Origin: Tipula vernalis
Taxonomy: Eukaryota; Arthropoda; Insecta; Diptera; Tipulidae
Direction of reading: 5' to 3'
NCBI GenBank assembly: GCA_958295665.1
Contig: OY282560.1
Location: 144,018,091-144,082,090, forward strand
Length of the DNA: 64,000 nt
In this document: positions 33,780 to 45,428 of the stretch, one piece after another
Numbering within the stretch: position 1 is the first letter of the stretch
How the letters are laid out: each line of letters starts with the position of its first letter
Notes under the pieces: generated by a model
The model's input: only the letters and a program-made list of their open reading frames with translations
Databases searched by the model: none
Told to the model about the DNA's origin: nothing
Position numbers and translations under genes: made by a program

Positions 33780-34320
33780 AAAGATAGAACAGTCGAAGCA
33801 CAATACCAAGCCACCCTCTAAAATATCCATAAACATCTTTCAGAAGACGGGCATAACCAGCTATGGAAGTTAATTCTCAATAGTTTGAAAGTTTCATCTC
33901 AGCACGTTCTGACATCTCAGGTACCCTTTACTCCTAAATAAAAAAGGTCCTAGCTCGCTTTAAAAGTGGAAAATATTTCCAAACTATTTATCCAAAAGAT
34001 ACCGCTGCAGCCTATTCCGAACATAGATCCCTTAAATGTCAAGAATTTTTGACTAGACTGGTAAATTTTAAACCCTCCGAAACAACCAAAAAAAAACCCA
34101 GATGCTTTATATCCCTATTTCCTCCTGGCCTCTCGAGTTGCGATAATCCGAAGGTGACTGGCATGTGCTCATAGAGGAAACCGATCACCACCCACTAGAA
34201 CCACCCCCAAATCAGCAGTCCAATTCCTACGCTCGGGGACAGTTCCAGGAAAAGACAGGGTTCCTATTGAGGTATTGAAATACGCTCGAATCCATTCCCT
34301 TCAGACCTTATTCAAACAAG
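33780..34320 (+). pseudogene. LINE linker and start of RT, cut off
   Basis: Frames give LWKLILNSLKVSSQHVLTS, KSGKYFQTIYPKDTAAAYSE, then RSGTVPGKDRVPIEVLKYAR, which corresponds to the RT start ('AxGxDGVPIEVLK'). The sequence ends at 34320, at the right 15-bp direct repeat, so RT motifs A to E are absent. Confidence 0.55.
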
Positions 34321-34336
34321 ATCGAATTGTATGAAT

Positions 34337-36599
34337 CAATCAATAAAAAAAAACAATTCTCGAAATCAATCAAATTATATTTCTTTGAAGTTTCAAATAC
34401 ATAATTGAAACCATGAAAATTATTGTTTCATTTAGCAACTAAATATTTTGCAAAATCAAAGAATTTGGATATTGGAGAATATGATAGAGTTTAAATAAAA
34501 ATTATAGAAAGCATTGGTTTAAACCTGACTTTTCATTTGATATAAAAAACTCTCAAAAGATAATCGACAGACAATCTCACATTTTAAGAACGAAATCGAG
34601 GTCCAGGCAAGGGCGACGCTTACACTGATCATTTCAAACTAAACTGGATAATTCACTAAACATTTTCAAACTTTGTTTGCCAATAACATTTCATTAATAT
34701 TTTATGAAAACTTTTCATAAAATATTTAATCGAAAATTAAATTTAAATCAAATACTATTTATAACTGAGAAGTAAAACAATATCACAAACTTATGATAAC
34801 AAATAAGCCTACTCTAAAAACAAACTTTAAATATGAATCGTGAAAAATTTATTTGGATTTTGTGGTTGGTTTTCATTATTTTTAGGATTTTTATTATTAT
34901 TATTAAGACACAATCATAACATTGTACATATTGTATGAGTCTGTATGTTTGTATAATGATGATACTTATAACAACTTTAATTTTCTTAAAACTTTTCTAA
35001 AATAAAATAAAACAAAATTTAATCTTAATTTAAAAGAAAAATTCAATTATTTTTAGTTGATGCTTTTGTTTTTCTGATACGATACAACAAACTGACGATA
35101 ATTTTTTAAAATATAAGTTTGAATATTTTATACACAAACTGTGTATATATAAAACTTTTAATTAAAATTTTTTTAACAACCATATTTGATTCGTCTAAAG
35201 GTACATATATAAAATGGTACGGAATAAAAAACATCAATCAACATGGCTTATACGTTTTTCTACCTTTATACAAATCTCTCTTTGGCCATCACTTGAATAT
35301 AGCATTAAACATAAAAATGCGTTTAATACACCATGAATTCATGTAAATATGTATTTATCTTATTAATATGTAAACCTACAGCTTTTAATTTTAAATAACA
35401 ACAAAAATAATAATAATTTGCATTATACAAAACAGAAGTGAAAAACAACAAAACCATTGCTCCCTACTATGCTCGTATAATCTACCCTTAAAATAAATGG
35501 AAACTGAAAATTTTGTATTCATCTTCTTGCTATTGTTGTTACAATTATAATTGTGCTGATGTAAACAAAAAAAAATTCAAAAATGAAGAAAATTATTAAC
35601 GAAGGATTAAAAACAAGGCAGTGTTTGTATTTAATTTTGCTTTGTGAGTTTATTTCTGTGTGTTATTAAGTACTCCCATCTGAGTTACATGTTTAAATTT
35701 AAATGATGAATTTCTTTAGCAAATAATTCATCTCTCTCTCCCTAGCAGAGATTAGTGAATGAAAATTAATCCATTGTAAAACAAACTGAGTTAAAGCTTA
35801 AACTATAAAAAGTCAGCTACAACATATTGATTACAAAATTCCACTTTGTATTTCATAAAAAAAAGGAAAATTTAGAATTTTCCAACCAATAAATAATTCA
35901 AATATAATAGAATTTTTGTTTGGTTCATAAATTTTTAATGCTATTAAAATTAAAGAAACTTGTGGAAAAAACTTTAACAATAATTTATTAAAAAACAATA
36001 TTGTTGAGAAATTTTTATGAACGAGTATGTTTGTATGTATATTGAATCTAATATCCATAGAGAGGGAATAACAAAAAAAAAACATAAATAATTTATAAAG
36101 AATTTTGAAAACAAGATTATCAGTTTATTGTATCGAATATTAATAAAACAGAAGCGCAGACCACATCTGGCGAACATTCAAATTTAACTTTATGTGTTAA
36201 AAATAGCCAAACGCGGAATTAATCAAAATATGTGGTAGACTAATTCTTATGTATACATAATAAAACCCTATCAGAATAGAACAACAGTATATTACAAGGG
36301 CTGAAAAGTTTCTTGTATTGAGGTACAATTCTTATGAATTGCTTATCGAAATGTTTGGTTAGGTTTAAATTTCAGGGCCAGTAGTTTTATTTTCGATGCT
36401 ACATGTATTGATATATTTTGAGCATTGCTATATTTTGGAGTCACGAAACGTACTTAATTAAACCTAATTAATTTATTAAATAAAACATTTACAAAAATAA
36501 AATTCATTTTCATTTTCTTAAATTAAAATACCTAGAACGTAGCCATGGAAGAAAAACAATATATGGTGATGGTGAACAAAAACAGAAAGTTCAAAACTT
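34337..36599. other. Non-coding AT-rich stretch
   Basis: No gene. A perfect 31-bp palindrome lies at 34696-34726. Short ORFs at 35119-35346 and 35831-36177 are AT-driven and without motifs. Confidence 0.4.
34696..34726. repeat. Perfect 15-bp inverted repeat with 1-bp loop
   Basis: 'aatattttatgaaaa' is followed by one C and its exact complement. It may be a cruciform-prone site; no further meaning can be given. Confidence 0.6.
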
Positions 36600-37935
36600 A
36601 AGTTATAACTTTAAATAAAAAATCAATATGGGGCTGGGAAAGCAGGCAACGTTTAAGAGATTTTAGAAAAGCTTTCCAACTGCCCATGCTTCTAATATAT
36701 TCAAGAATTTGATTAAAAAGCCTCGGTACAGTAGACACATAAAACTTCCTAATGTAAGTACTCCTTTTGTAGAAAATGGTATGGCATTTTGTTGCGTTTA
36801 CACAAGTTATACTTAATATCTAAATTTAAATATCGATTGTCACTCCGGTTATAAAAATGTCGAAGTACCTTAACTTACAATTGTCTTAAAGGGAGTATCT
36901 TATTTGCAACAAATAATTCTTATGAAATACTTTTGTGCTTTGATTAATTTATCAAGTGCTATACCTTATAGATGCCACCTCAACATGAAATTCCATTTTG
37001 TATGCAATGCAGCTTGTATTGCAAAGAGATGAATGGTAAACTATATTCATATTAACATCATGCTAGACTTTGAGCTTAATATCATTTGATGAATCATGAA
37101 CCATTGTTACAACAATGCTAAGTCGTGATTCATTGCCAATTTCAAAATTCCAAAGTTGTCCTCAGCATACGCTGTAATATGACCCTTTAATTTCAATTTA
37201 AAAATTGACATTGTATATATTAAGAAAATTAATGGCCCAATACTGAACCTTGCGGAACTCCAATATTAAATTACTGCTGCTTACTAACTATTTCATTTGC
37301 TTTAACACTTTGGGATCTGCCTATGAGATATGATTTAAATAGATCATAAAACACACCACGTACTCCAATATCCATCATTTTCTATAATAGAAGTATGTGA
37401 TTGACCGTATCAAACCCTTTTGAGATGTCTAAAAATAGGGCCGAGCATTTTTCTCCTTTATTTAAACGATAATGTAATGGTGGAATGAATGAAGTTTAAT
37501 AATTTTTTCGAATATTTTGGAGAAGGTACTAAGTAAGGTTGTAGGCCTGTAGAGTCGTTTTTATGAAGCTGTAAGACTAAGCCATGTTTCATCTCACAAT
37601 TGGCAGTATTTTTTTACTATCATCAAAGAAAAATGATCAATACCATAGATGAACAAGAGTTTTTTAGGGCCCCAACAATAGCACCAATTTCAGTTTTAGA
37701 TGTTGGAGTTAAAAATAAATTACTAGAAAATAAAATGCAAGCGAATTATACAAGTCAGTTGGAATTACACAATTTCCAAAAATTTAATTCAATAATTCTA
37801 GAGGTATTTTGATAGAGAAATTATTGATAACGGAGATGATGATGATAACAGAGCCATTAAGTTCAATAGAAACAATATTATTGCTAGGTTTATTTTGCTC
37901 CAACATCTCATCCACAATTCTCCACTTATCCTTAA
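36600..37935 (-). pseudogene. LINE reverse transcriptase and C-terminal region
   Basis: From 37935 down: KDKWRIVDEMLEQNKPSNNI, LTPTSKTEIGAIVGALKNSC, GEKCSALFLDISKGFDTVNH (motif A with Asp), FKSYLIGRSQSVK, GVPQGSVLGPLIFLIY (motif B), then a degraded AYAEDN in place of YADD, and at the end ALDKLIKAQKYFIRIICCK and STKGVLTLGSF. Stops are frequent. The loss of the second catalytic aspartate confirms it is dead. Confidence 0.7.
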
Positions 37936-38946
37936 TGGTATATCAAGTAACAATTTGATAAACTAACCAAAAACGTGAGTTTGTTGGTTGGTCGACGTAA
38001 TAGCAGCAAAAATGGTAATCGTAGTTTGCTTGCCGATTTGTTAAAGCAATGTCAAACAGCAAACTCGTAATAACTGGTAAATTACTTTTGAGACAGCAGT
38101 TTGATTTATATAAAAATATAGGATCCCAAATAGCAAAAAAAATTATATTTGCAGTTTCGCTGTGCTTCACGCAAAATAGTTACATAAGAAAAATTAATTT
38201 TATAGCAGCAAACACGTATAGTTAAGGGAATCGGTTTCAAAATAGCAAAACAGTCAGAAATAACTAAAGAGCTATTATTTTGAAAATTATTGTAACAATA
38301 ACAATTTGTTGCTAAATGATTGGTAAAAACCTATTTCTATAATTGCATCTAAAATTTTAATGATGTAAAATGATGTTTTCTATACTTCTTTTCATATGAC
38401 TTCGCTTATGATTTTTAATCGTAAAAATACATGGGAAAGAAATTTCATCGACCAGTTTGAAAAAGTAGGTCAGAAAAGGAAAACGCGACTTAAAAATATT
38501 TGATATTATTAATAAAATTAAAATCAAAAAATTTTTCGAAAAATTTATTTTTCCTGAAAAATAAATCCAAATCTTTTAAAAAGGTTCTGGTAATCAACCA
38601 AAAGCTGAAGATTGTCGTTTTTTTAATATTTGCATGTGACAAAGTTGTTTTTGTCGAACTTTTTTAACCAGATAAATGATGCAGCCATTTTTATGAGAAG
38701 AAAAACTAAATTAAAAGATGGCTTTAATCCATATACGAGTATACAGCTAAATAGCATAATAGATAACCATTTTAACTATTTGTTCTAAATTAAATATTAT
38801 TACAGCTAAATTGTTTTACGAACTTACGAAAAAGTAATTAGCTACTAATTAGTTTTTGAATGAGAAAATCATTGATCATAAAACATTATTGGTTTGTGTT
38901 AAGCGTTTTAGCTGTTGGACTTTCCATGAAATATTATTTACTTTAA

Positions 38947-39688
38947 CCCTCTAGCAGGCAATTTTTTCTGACTAGGAAAATTATGGTAGGGTAATTTTAA
39001 TGTGAAAATATCGAAAATTAGGTCTAAAATTGTCTCTGGTTAAAATTACTAACATATTACTACATTAACAAAGATTATATAATACAAACACATCACTAAT
39101 TGATATTCTAATTCCCGGTTGAACTGTAAAAGCACGAAGGGCACACAAGGGTCCGTTGTGCCTTTCAGCAAAGCGAAGCTATTAGATGTGAGATAATTTT
39201 GTTTATATATATCTCTCAATTGCAAACGAAGCCTTTTAAAACTTACTAGCACACTTGCGTTAAATCAAGCGAGATACGTTTTCCTGTTTTGAGCAATGCA
39301 AACTATTTTACTGTTGCATCGCTATGTCAGCTACTATCATCGCTCACACGACGTATCGATGTTTTCTACATTTTACATTCTTAGCTCTTTGCACTCGAAG
39401 TACTCCTCCCAAGTACTGTTAACATTTGGCGTTATACACAAAGAGTGCCTCTCAAGCACACCAAGAATATACTGCACTATAGATCAGAATATTATTAATG
39501 TTCTATCTTTCTATTCTCTGATTTCTACGACAAGAAAAACAAGACGCTAATAATATTTCTTGTACACTTGGACATTGTGACGCGACAATGAAATATTTGT
39601 CTGCCCAATTTTGTTCACATAAATATTTAACTGAAGTGTTTGAATTACGCAAATAATAACCGTTAACGCACAGAAACCTGCTAGAGGG
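38947..39688. mobile_element. piggyBac-like MITE with TTAA target sites
   Basis: TTAA (38943-38946) precedes CCCTCTAGCAGG, and its exact complement CCTGCTAGAGGG is followed by TTAA (39689-39692). TTAA duplication with CCC...GGG ends is characteristic of piggyBac-type elements. The 742-bp interior has no recognisable transposase. A second copy of the right end (39723-39738) results from a 46-bp tandem duplication. It sits inside the larger DNA transposon. Confidence 0.7.
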
Positions 39689-40231
39689 TTAACAACACTG
39701 TTATAATCTGTTGTTGAAAATACCTGCTAGAGGGTTAACAACACTGTTTTAGTTATAAATTTACACATAGTACACATTTAGATTCTGCGGTGTGTTACGC
39801 AGTTTTGCTGTATGTTAAACAATTTTGCTTTGGGTTAAGCAGTTTTCCTTTTTTTACCACGTTTAGTTTGCTCATATAAATTTCGCTGTGTGTTCAGCAG
39901 TTTCGTTGTTAGATAAGTAATTTTGCTTTGAGTTAAGCAGTTTTTCCTTTTACAAACCAATTGGCATATCAAGTTGGATTTCTGTAGTTTGTTATTCAAC
40001 ATTATTGTCAGATTAACGCGGTAATTACTAAAACAGTACATTTTATCTTTAATAATGGTAAGTGTTTGGTATGAAATAATTTTTTGTAGTGATTTTAAGT
40101 TTATTTAATATTACAAGAGTAATATTTAATAGGTTTGTTATGATTATTAAGTTTTTGTGTTCTCGAAATTGTAAGCAAGAAGGAATTGTTTGTGTCCGGC
40201 GCGGCGTGCTAGTTTGAAGGAGACGAAAATA

Positions 40232-40670
40232 ATGGTATGGTTCATTATCCACCGGACACCAAAGAATTCAAGGGTTACAGAGGAAAACGCCGATAATTCA
40301 TGGTCCTCAGAACCGGCACGCTTGCTCGCCAAATATTCGGAGTATCAGCTGGCAGTACAGGGTATGCAAAGGTTAGAAGAACGAGCCACTTCCGACGAGC
40401 AAGTAAAGCAAATTATTTTGTTAATTTTTGTTAATTTTTTAATGATTTTTTTTTTTTTAAATTAAGATATGTATATCAAATATTCCTTCGGTGCAAGATA
40501 TAATCGATAGTCGCAAAAAAACAATGGAAAAACCACCAAATCTTACTGTTTCGTTACACCCATCCGCGTCAACTGGTACTCAATTGCAAGATGCCTCTTC
40601 AAACAGAGCATTTTGGCAAGACTCATCACTATTTACAATTATTATGAATAATAAATTAATAAATATATAA
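40232..40670 (+). CDS. Candidate two-exon gene inside the DNA transposon
   Basis: Exon 1 (40232-40402, 57 codons) starts MVWFIIHRTPKNSRV and contains DNSWSSEPARLLAKYSEY. A GTAAAG donor at 40403 and a poly-T/AG acceptor at 40465-40466 define a 64-bp intron. Exon 2 (40467-40670) continues in phase 0 for 67 codons, ICISNIPSVQDIIDSRKK onward, to a TAA. The predicted product has 124 residues. Exon 1 is markedly GC-richer than its surroundings, and an open frame of 204 bases right after the acceptor is unlikely by chance. The W..E...LL..Y.EY spacing weakly resembles Myb/SANT-like domains of transposon proteins. The start could instead be further upstream. Function unknown. Confidence 0.35.
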
Positions 40671-41203
40671 AATTATAAATAATTATATACAAGTTTGTTC
40701 GTCATTATATTCGACTTATTTGATTTTATGTCATAAAGCGCAAAACTAGACCGCACAGCATATTCGATTTTTGTATCCGTAAATAATCATAGCCGAAAAA
40801 ACCCTTTTCCACCTCCAAAATAACTTATAAATTTCCTTAGACTTGTTTTCTAACTATTTTGTTATTTTAACAGTAATTTTGATTAAATGCAAATATGTTT
40901 GAAAATTACACAAAAAAATAAATAAAGTATTATAGCTGTCATATTTGTTTAGTTGACTACCACAGCAAAATTGCTTTTTCACCGGACTGTTTTACTTTAT
41001 GGCGTATAACAAAATTCCTGCTGGAATGTCTTATATACCTACATAAGCTTATTAGCTTTTTTTTCACTGCCACAACGTTTTAAAAACTTATTGAATATAT
41101 ATTTAACATTTATAACTAATTTGTGTAATTTTTCTGATTTCACGACGTTGTACAAGCTTTGTTTTTGATGTCTAGGACAATTTACCTATCAAATTGTTAC
41201 TTG

Positions 41204-42035
41204 GGATGTGTATTGTTGAGTTTATTTCTATAATAATTTCGTTTAAATGCTTCACGGTATTTAAAGTTTTTGTATTATCTGGATGTTTCTTCAGAAACTT
41301 CAATTTTTCGTTTCTCAAGTATATTATTATTAATAAACTATTTGGCATCCAGGACTTAAGCTTAAAATTACCAGTAGCCCGTTTAAGAACAGAACAATTA
41401 TTAACCAGAAAGCCAAGCTTAGCGATGAAAGACTCATAGGCAGTATTATTTCATCCCAGTTACATTTTGAAAGACATTATAATAAATTAGGAAACAATAT
41501 TATTTTATTTGACTTAGCATTCAGATATTGATTACGACTTTTAATTGTAACTTCACATTGTAACTTTATAAAAATTGTATTATGATCTGAAATTTCCATA
41601 TTAATGCTATCACTGGTCACCAAACACATGGTCAACACAAGATGCTGACTCATTACGAGTAATATTAGTTAGAATTGATTCCAAACCAAAAGCAGATAAA
41701 AATTAAGGGGTAGTCTGGAGAACTTTCAATAAGAACTTTCAATTTCAAAGCATCTGTAGATTTCAAATTTAAACAAGTGACTTCGTGTTTTAAAGTATCA
41801 TACATAAACCGCAACACCACCTGACTTGTATTCATTATTACATTTAGCATAAAAATAAAAATTATTTAGAGGATAGTTACCAGTTTCTTGACTCGTAATC
41901 CACATCTCAGTTAAACATACTATTTCAAACTTTGTTTCAAGCGATATAATATTTGCTAAGAGTAAATCATTATTCTTCCTCACACGTCATACCGCAAATA
42001 TTTTGCAAAATAAAATTAAAATTTGCTGTTGAAGA
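41204..42035 (-). pseudogene. LINE endonuclease and linker
   Basis: From 42035 down: NFNFILQNI, RKNNDLLLANIISLETKFEI, VCLTEMWITSQETGNYPLNN (catalytic Glu), YKSGGVAVYV, then LKHEVTCLNLKSTDALKLKV, SPDYPLIFI, ILTNITRNESASCVDHVFGD (Asp-His), NMEISDHNTIFIKLQCEV (SDH) and FKLKSWMPNSLLIIIYLRNE. All blocks of a Jockey/CR1 APE are traceable across stops and indels. The plus-strand ORF over 41194-41439 is only its shadow. Confidence 0.75.
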
Positions 42036-42599
42036 AACGCGGTTCATAAGAACAGCTCATACCGATTAGTAAAAATAAGAAAATTCCAAGAGAAGATTCC
42101 AAGCATAACAATACTTATTGAAAGGAATAAAAATGATTTAAGAAAATAAAAAGAATATAAAATAAAATTAAACATACAGATAAAATTTATATTGTATAGA
42201 TAAGCTCAGATTTTATCATTGCAATATTTGGCATCTTTGGCAAAAAAATAATACTGTAGTTGTACCACTAACCAAAATAAAGCAGTTAGGATCTAAACCG
42301 AAAACCACAGGTTGCAAAACGCATAATATGATGATAGTATTAAATATTATGAATTTTTTTGTCAGTGATTGCGTTAATTTTGAACGTTTTTGAATACTGT
42401 TTCGTGAAAATGGTTCAGAATTAATTAAGAATAATTTTTCAAAATTGTATTACAACATGTGCTCTAAATAATAATCGATAATTTTTCCTTGTTAAAACAG
42501 ACAAAGAAAATTCAACTCATGCTGCGCTTTCGGTGAATTATCAGCCCGGGGTTTAATTCGTTCAAAATTATCGATATTAATTAAGCACTAGTTGTATTA

Positions 42600-42985
42600 C
42601 GGCTGATCATAAAACGCAACATTTTTGACAATATTTTATTTAATCTTCAAAATAATCTCCTTTTAACTTAGTTTTTCTTCCAAACATTGCTTTTAAGTGA
42701 CGTTTTTGTTGAATGGTAGACCAACGTAGCACCCATCTTGTTTTAAGTTTTTTTATATTCAAATTACCACACAAGATATTTTCTATACATTCTTATGAAA
42801 TGTTTACAATATCAACAATCTCACTCAACTACAATATCATGGATTTTATAAATCATTTCTAATGTTGTCACCCCTTTTGATTTCATCATAAAAAATACTA
42901 GCACGACCCCGTTTAAATTTACCGACCCAAAAACGAACAATTTCATATGGTAGTGCAAACTTCATAAGCCCAAAGTTAAATTCAT
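42600..42985 (-). pseudogene. mariner-type transposase N-terminal relic
   Basis: On the minus strand frames read FALPYEIVRFWVGKFKRGRA (the second helix-turn-helix of mariner transposases, usually 'Y.TVRYWV.EFKRGR'), then after indels LEMIYKIHDIVVE and LNIKKLKTRWVLRWSTIQQK, which matches 'L.MKKLSARWVPRLLT..QK'. The catalytic DDD domain and the terminal repeats were not found. An old fragment of about 130 residues. Confidence 0.65.
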
Positions 42986-45428
42986 TTCCTCTTTGATATC
43001 GGTTCCTGATAAGATGCAAACGAAATGACAGATTGACTTGAAAATGTAAATGGCGCCTATAATAAAATATTCTGTTTTCGTTACAACACCATCTTGTGTC
43101 AATATAGGAAACTTTTCAGCCAATATAGTATAATTTTTAACAACAAAAACACAAATATAAATAAATAATGGTAATTTGTTACTCTGGGTGAGCGCTTCAA
43201 GCATATTTTCGCATAATCATATAGAAGATGATGCCATTATGGATATTCTTATTGGCAAGTATAATTTTATCACGTTTTGATAATTTTTCAGTTGAACTAT
43301 TTATTTTTTAATGTTCTATTAAGTTTTAGCTATATATTTTATTTTTGCTTGGTTTTGTTAGCATGCTGAATTTTTTTTCGTTTTATAACTATATAAACGT
43401 TGAATGTTAGTGAATTTTATTATTATTTATTTTTTATAACGATATTACACATTGGTCACATAATCATTTGCTTCGTTTTTTTGGTTTATATTTATAAATG
43501 TTTTAAAATAAAAAGTGACTAATGAAAATTGATTAAAATAAACAAAATTAAATTTGAAACCTTGAAAGTCATCTGTACCTGGCTAAGGCTGGATTAATAT
43601 TATTGTGTTTTATGAACAAATTAATGAAAGTTGTATGGTTTTTTGACCTTTAAATAAAATTTGAGCTACTTTTCATCACATTTATGGATTCCATTGATCA
43701 AAATTCTTTTTATTGACATACTTTTTGTGAATTTAGTCTGGTATAAATTTCCTCCGTTAGTAGATTATAGTTTATGTTAACATGAGAAATAACTTTACCA
43801 TTCGTCAGCAATTTTGTAACCAAATCCCAAATATGAGAGGAGGTAGCGAACTGTTGATTTTTGAGCCGCCCTTATTTTCATAATCAATCTTAAAATTTCT
43901 TGATTCACAATATCACTTGGTTATTAAGCAAATTTCTTACAAGTTTAATATTTGTATGACGGCATGGCGACATGAAGATTATCTAATGTAATCTCGCCCC
44001 TCCCACAACCGCCTAATAAAGAAATTCTGCTACGAAATTTGCCACCCTTCCTTTCCAATAATTGCCGATTAAGCTAAAAGATTTATTCAGTATCTACGTT
44101 AGAAAAAAAAAATTTAAGATGGATTATGGCAGGTAATCAGTTGAGTATTAATTGATTTATAACATTTCATTCAAAAAACATAAAGCTGCTTAGGAGTCAG
44201 CGCTGTCATTTTACCAAACTTGTCCGGAAATCGATTGGTAAATAATGTTTGAATTTTATCAAGAACTTACGATGATCAACTTCTTAGAACGTCTGATGAT
44301 AAACAACAGAGTCTAGAGATAATTTTTCCAAAGTTTTTTTTGAAGCGAAGGCATGCACACGATAAAAAAGTTTGTAAAAATGGACAACAAATAGAACACA
44401 AAAATGGACAGTAATAAACAGTGGCGGCTGCTGACTTAAATTTTCATGCATACAATAAATCGAATTAATTGTTTACCAATTTTTAAACTTATACCAAATA
44501 TACTTATACGCAAATTGATTAGGATAATTTGGAGAAACAAATTCATATTTTATTGGAAGTGGTTTGGGACCAAAGGTATTTTCTTTGCTATAATTACCAC
44601 TCTACAAACAAATTGTTTGAAAATATGAAATAGGTTGCTTAGACTCAGCGGCATAGCTACTAAAGACATTTCTGATCAGGAAATCAAAACCGGTTATGAA
44701 GTTGATCTATAAATGTCAACATTTTGGTTAATCAATATTAAACAATTTTTACCAAGTACAAAATCAATACTGAACTATTTATTAAATTTTCACGAAATAA
44801 TTAGAATCACAAAATTGAGCTACGAATTCGAAGAACTGCAATTCTCAAAGCCGCAATTACGATCAAACACGAGTATGTATAAGCGTTATTACGATAACTC
44901 GAAATATTTTACATAATTTCGTGTTGCCGCAATTTCGAAAAAACATCTCCAACTTATAATGCTTACTTAATCGAACCCCAGGCATCCTGATTTTCGGGTT
45001 TGGTGTTTTTATATTATTTTTTAAATAAAATTAATTTTAGAAAAAATCGCTTTGGTTATTCCAGTTTCTCGAATTTTGATTATTTGATTAAATTAAGAAA
45101 CGAATAAAGCATTCATTAGGTGAGACTCTCGAAATCCGAAATTTTGAAATGTTTGATTTAATCTAGATTTCTGGGGTTGTGTGTTTTGGCAACGAAGTTA
45201 TTTAATAATTTCGAGATTATGCGACGTTGATACGAAAGGTGTTTTTGTGCTTTTCATTTGCATTTTGAGATGCCTTTTTAGTACTGATTCTTATTGATTT
45301 AATGATATTTCAAGATTATTCTAGAATTCGAATTTTATTCGAGATCTTCGTAAGTATTCGAAATTTGTCGAGAATAACAAGATTATCGAACTATTCGAAA
45401 TTATTTGAGTCAAACGGAATTTCTCTAT
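42986..45428. other. Non-coding AT-rich stretch
   Basis: No gene or element supported. ORFs at 42962-43204, 44446-44628 and 44713-44916 carry no motif and have AT-driven composition. Confidence 0.4.

Larger units (their letters stand above)
30916..34336. mobile_element. Composite LINE insertion bounded by 15-bp direct repeats
   Basis: 'tcgaattgtatgaat' is present exactly at 30916-30930 and 34322-34336. Just inside the left copy, the minus strand ends in an (ATCA)n tail (30931-30955) preceded by the same 3' region that ends the element at 51315. The right part (about 31905-34320) instead reads in the plus direction and encodes the OTU and endonuclease domains. Opposite orientation of 5' and 3' parts between target duplications is what LINE twin priming (5' inversion) produces. 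That the two parts belong to one element is inference. Confidence 0.5.
37944..41203. mobile_element. 3.26-kb DNA transposon, hAT-like by target-site size
   Basis: Perfect 17-bp terminal inverted repeats CAAGTAACAATTTGATA occur at 37944-37960 and (complement) 41187-41203. Flanking 8-mers 37936-37943 and 41204-41211 match at four positions and differ mostly by transitions, as expected for an aged 8-bp duplication. Excising the element with one 8-mer restores the LINE reading frame. No transposase was recognised; the only coding candidate is the two-exon gene at 40232-40670. An 8-bp duplication fits hAT or P superfamilies, but the termini match no family I know. A degenerate ~20-bp repeat (ttttgctttgggttaagcag) lies at 39790-39960. 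Confidence 0.7.
36600..42035 (-). mobile_element. Jockey/CR1-type LINE split by a nested DNA transposon
   Basis: Minus-strand LINE coding runs from about 42035 to 41204 (endonuclease and linker) and resumes at 37935 down to about 36600 (linker, RT, C-terminus). The 3.26-kb segment between has its own terminal inverted repeats. When that segment and one 8-bp duplication are removed, the linker joins in frame: NSTIHI joins LKDKWRIVDEMLEQNK. This proves the order of events: LINE first, transposon later. Confidence 0.8.

Noticed and set aside
37943..38170. Minus-strand ORF first taken as LINE coding
   Set aside because: It begins inside the terminal repeat of the nested DNA transposon and does not continue the LINE frame; the true LINE edge is 37935.
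39296..39550. 84-codon ORF inside the piggyBac-like MITE
   Set aside because: No piggyBac transposase motifs (no DDD core or Cys-rich tail); rich in Ser/Tyr/Leu as expected from random AT-rich DNA.
41194..41439. Plus-strand 81-codon ORF
   Set aside because: Antisense shadow of the LINE linker read on the minus strand.
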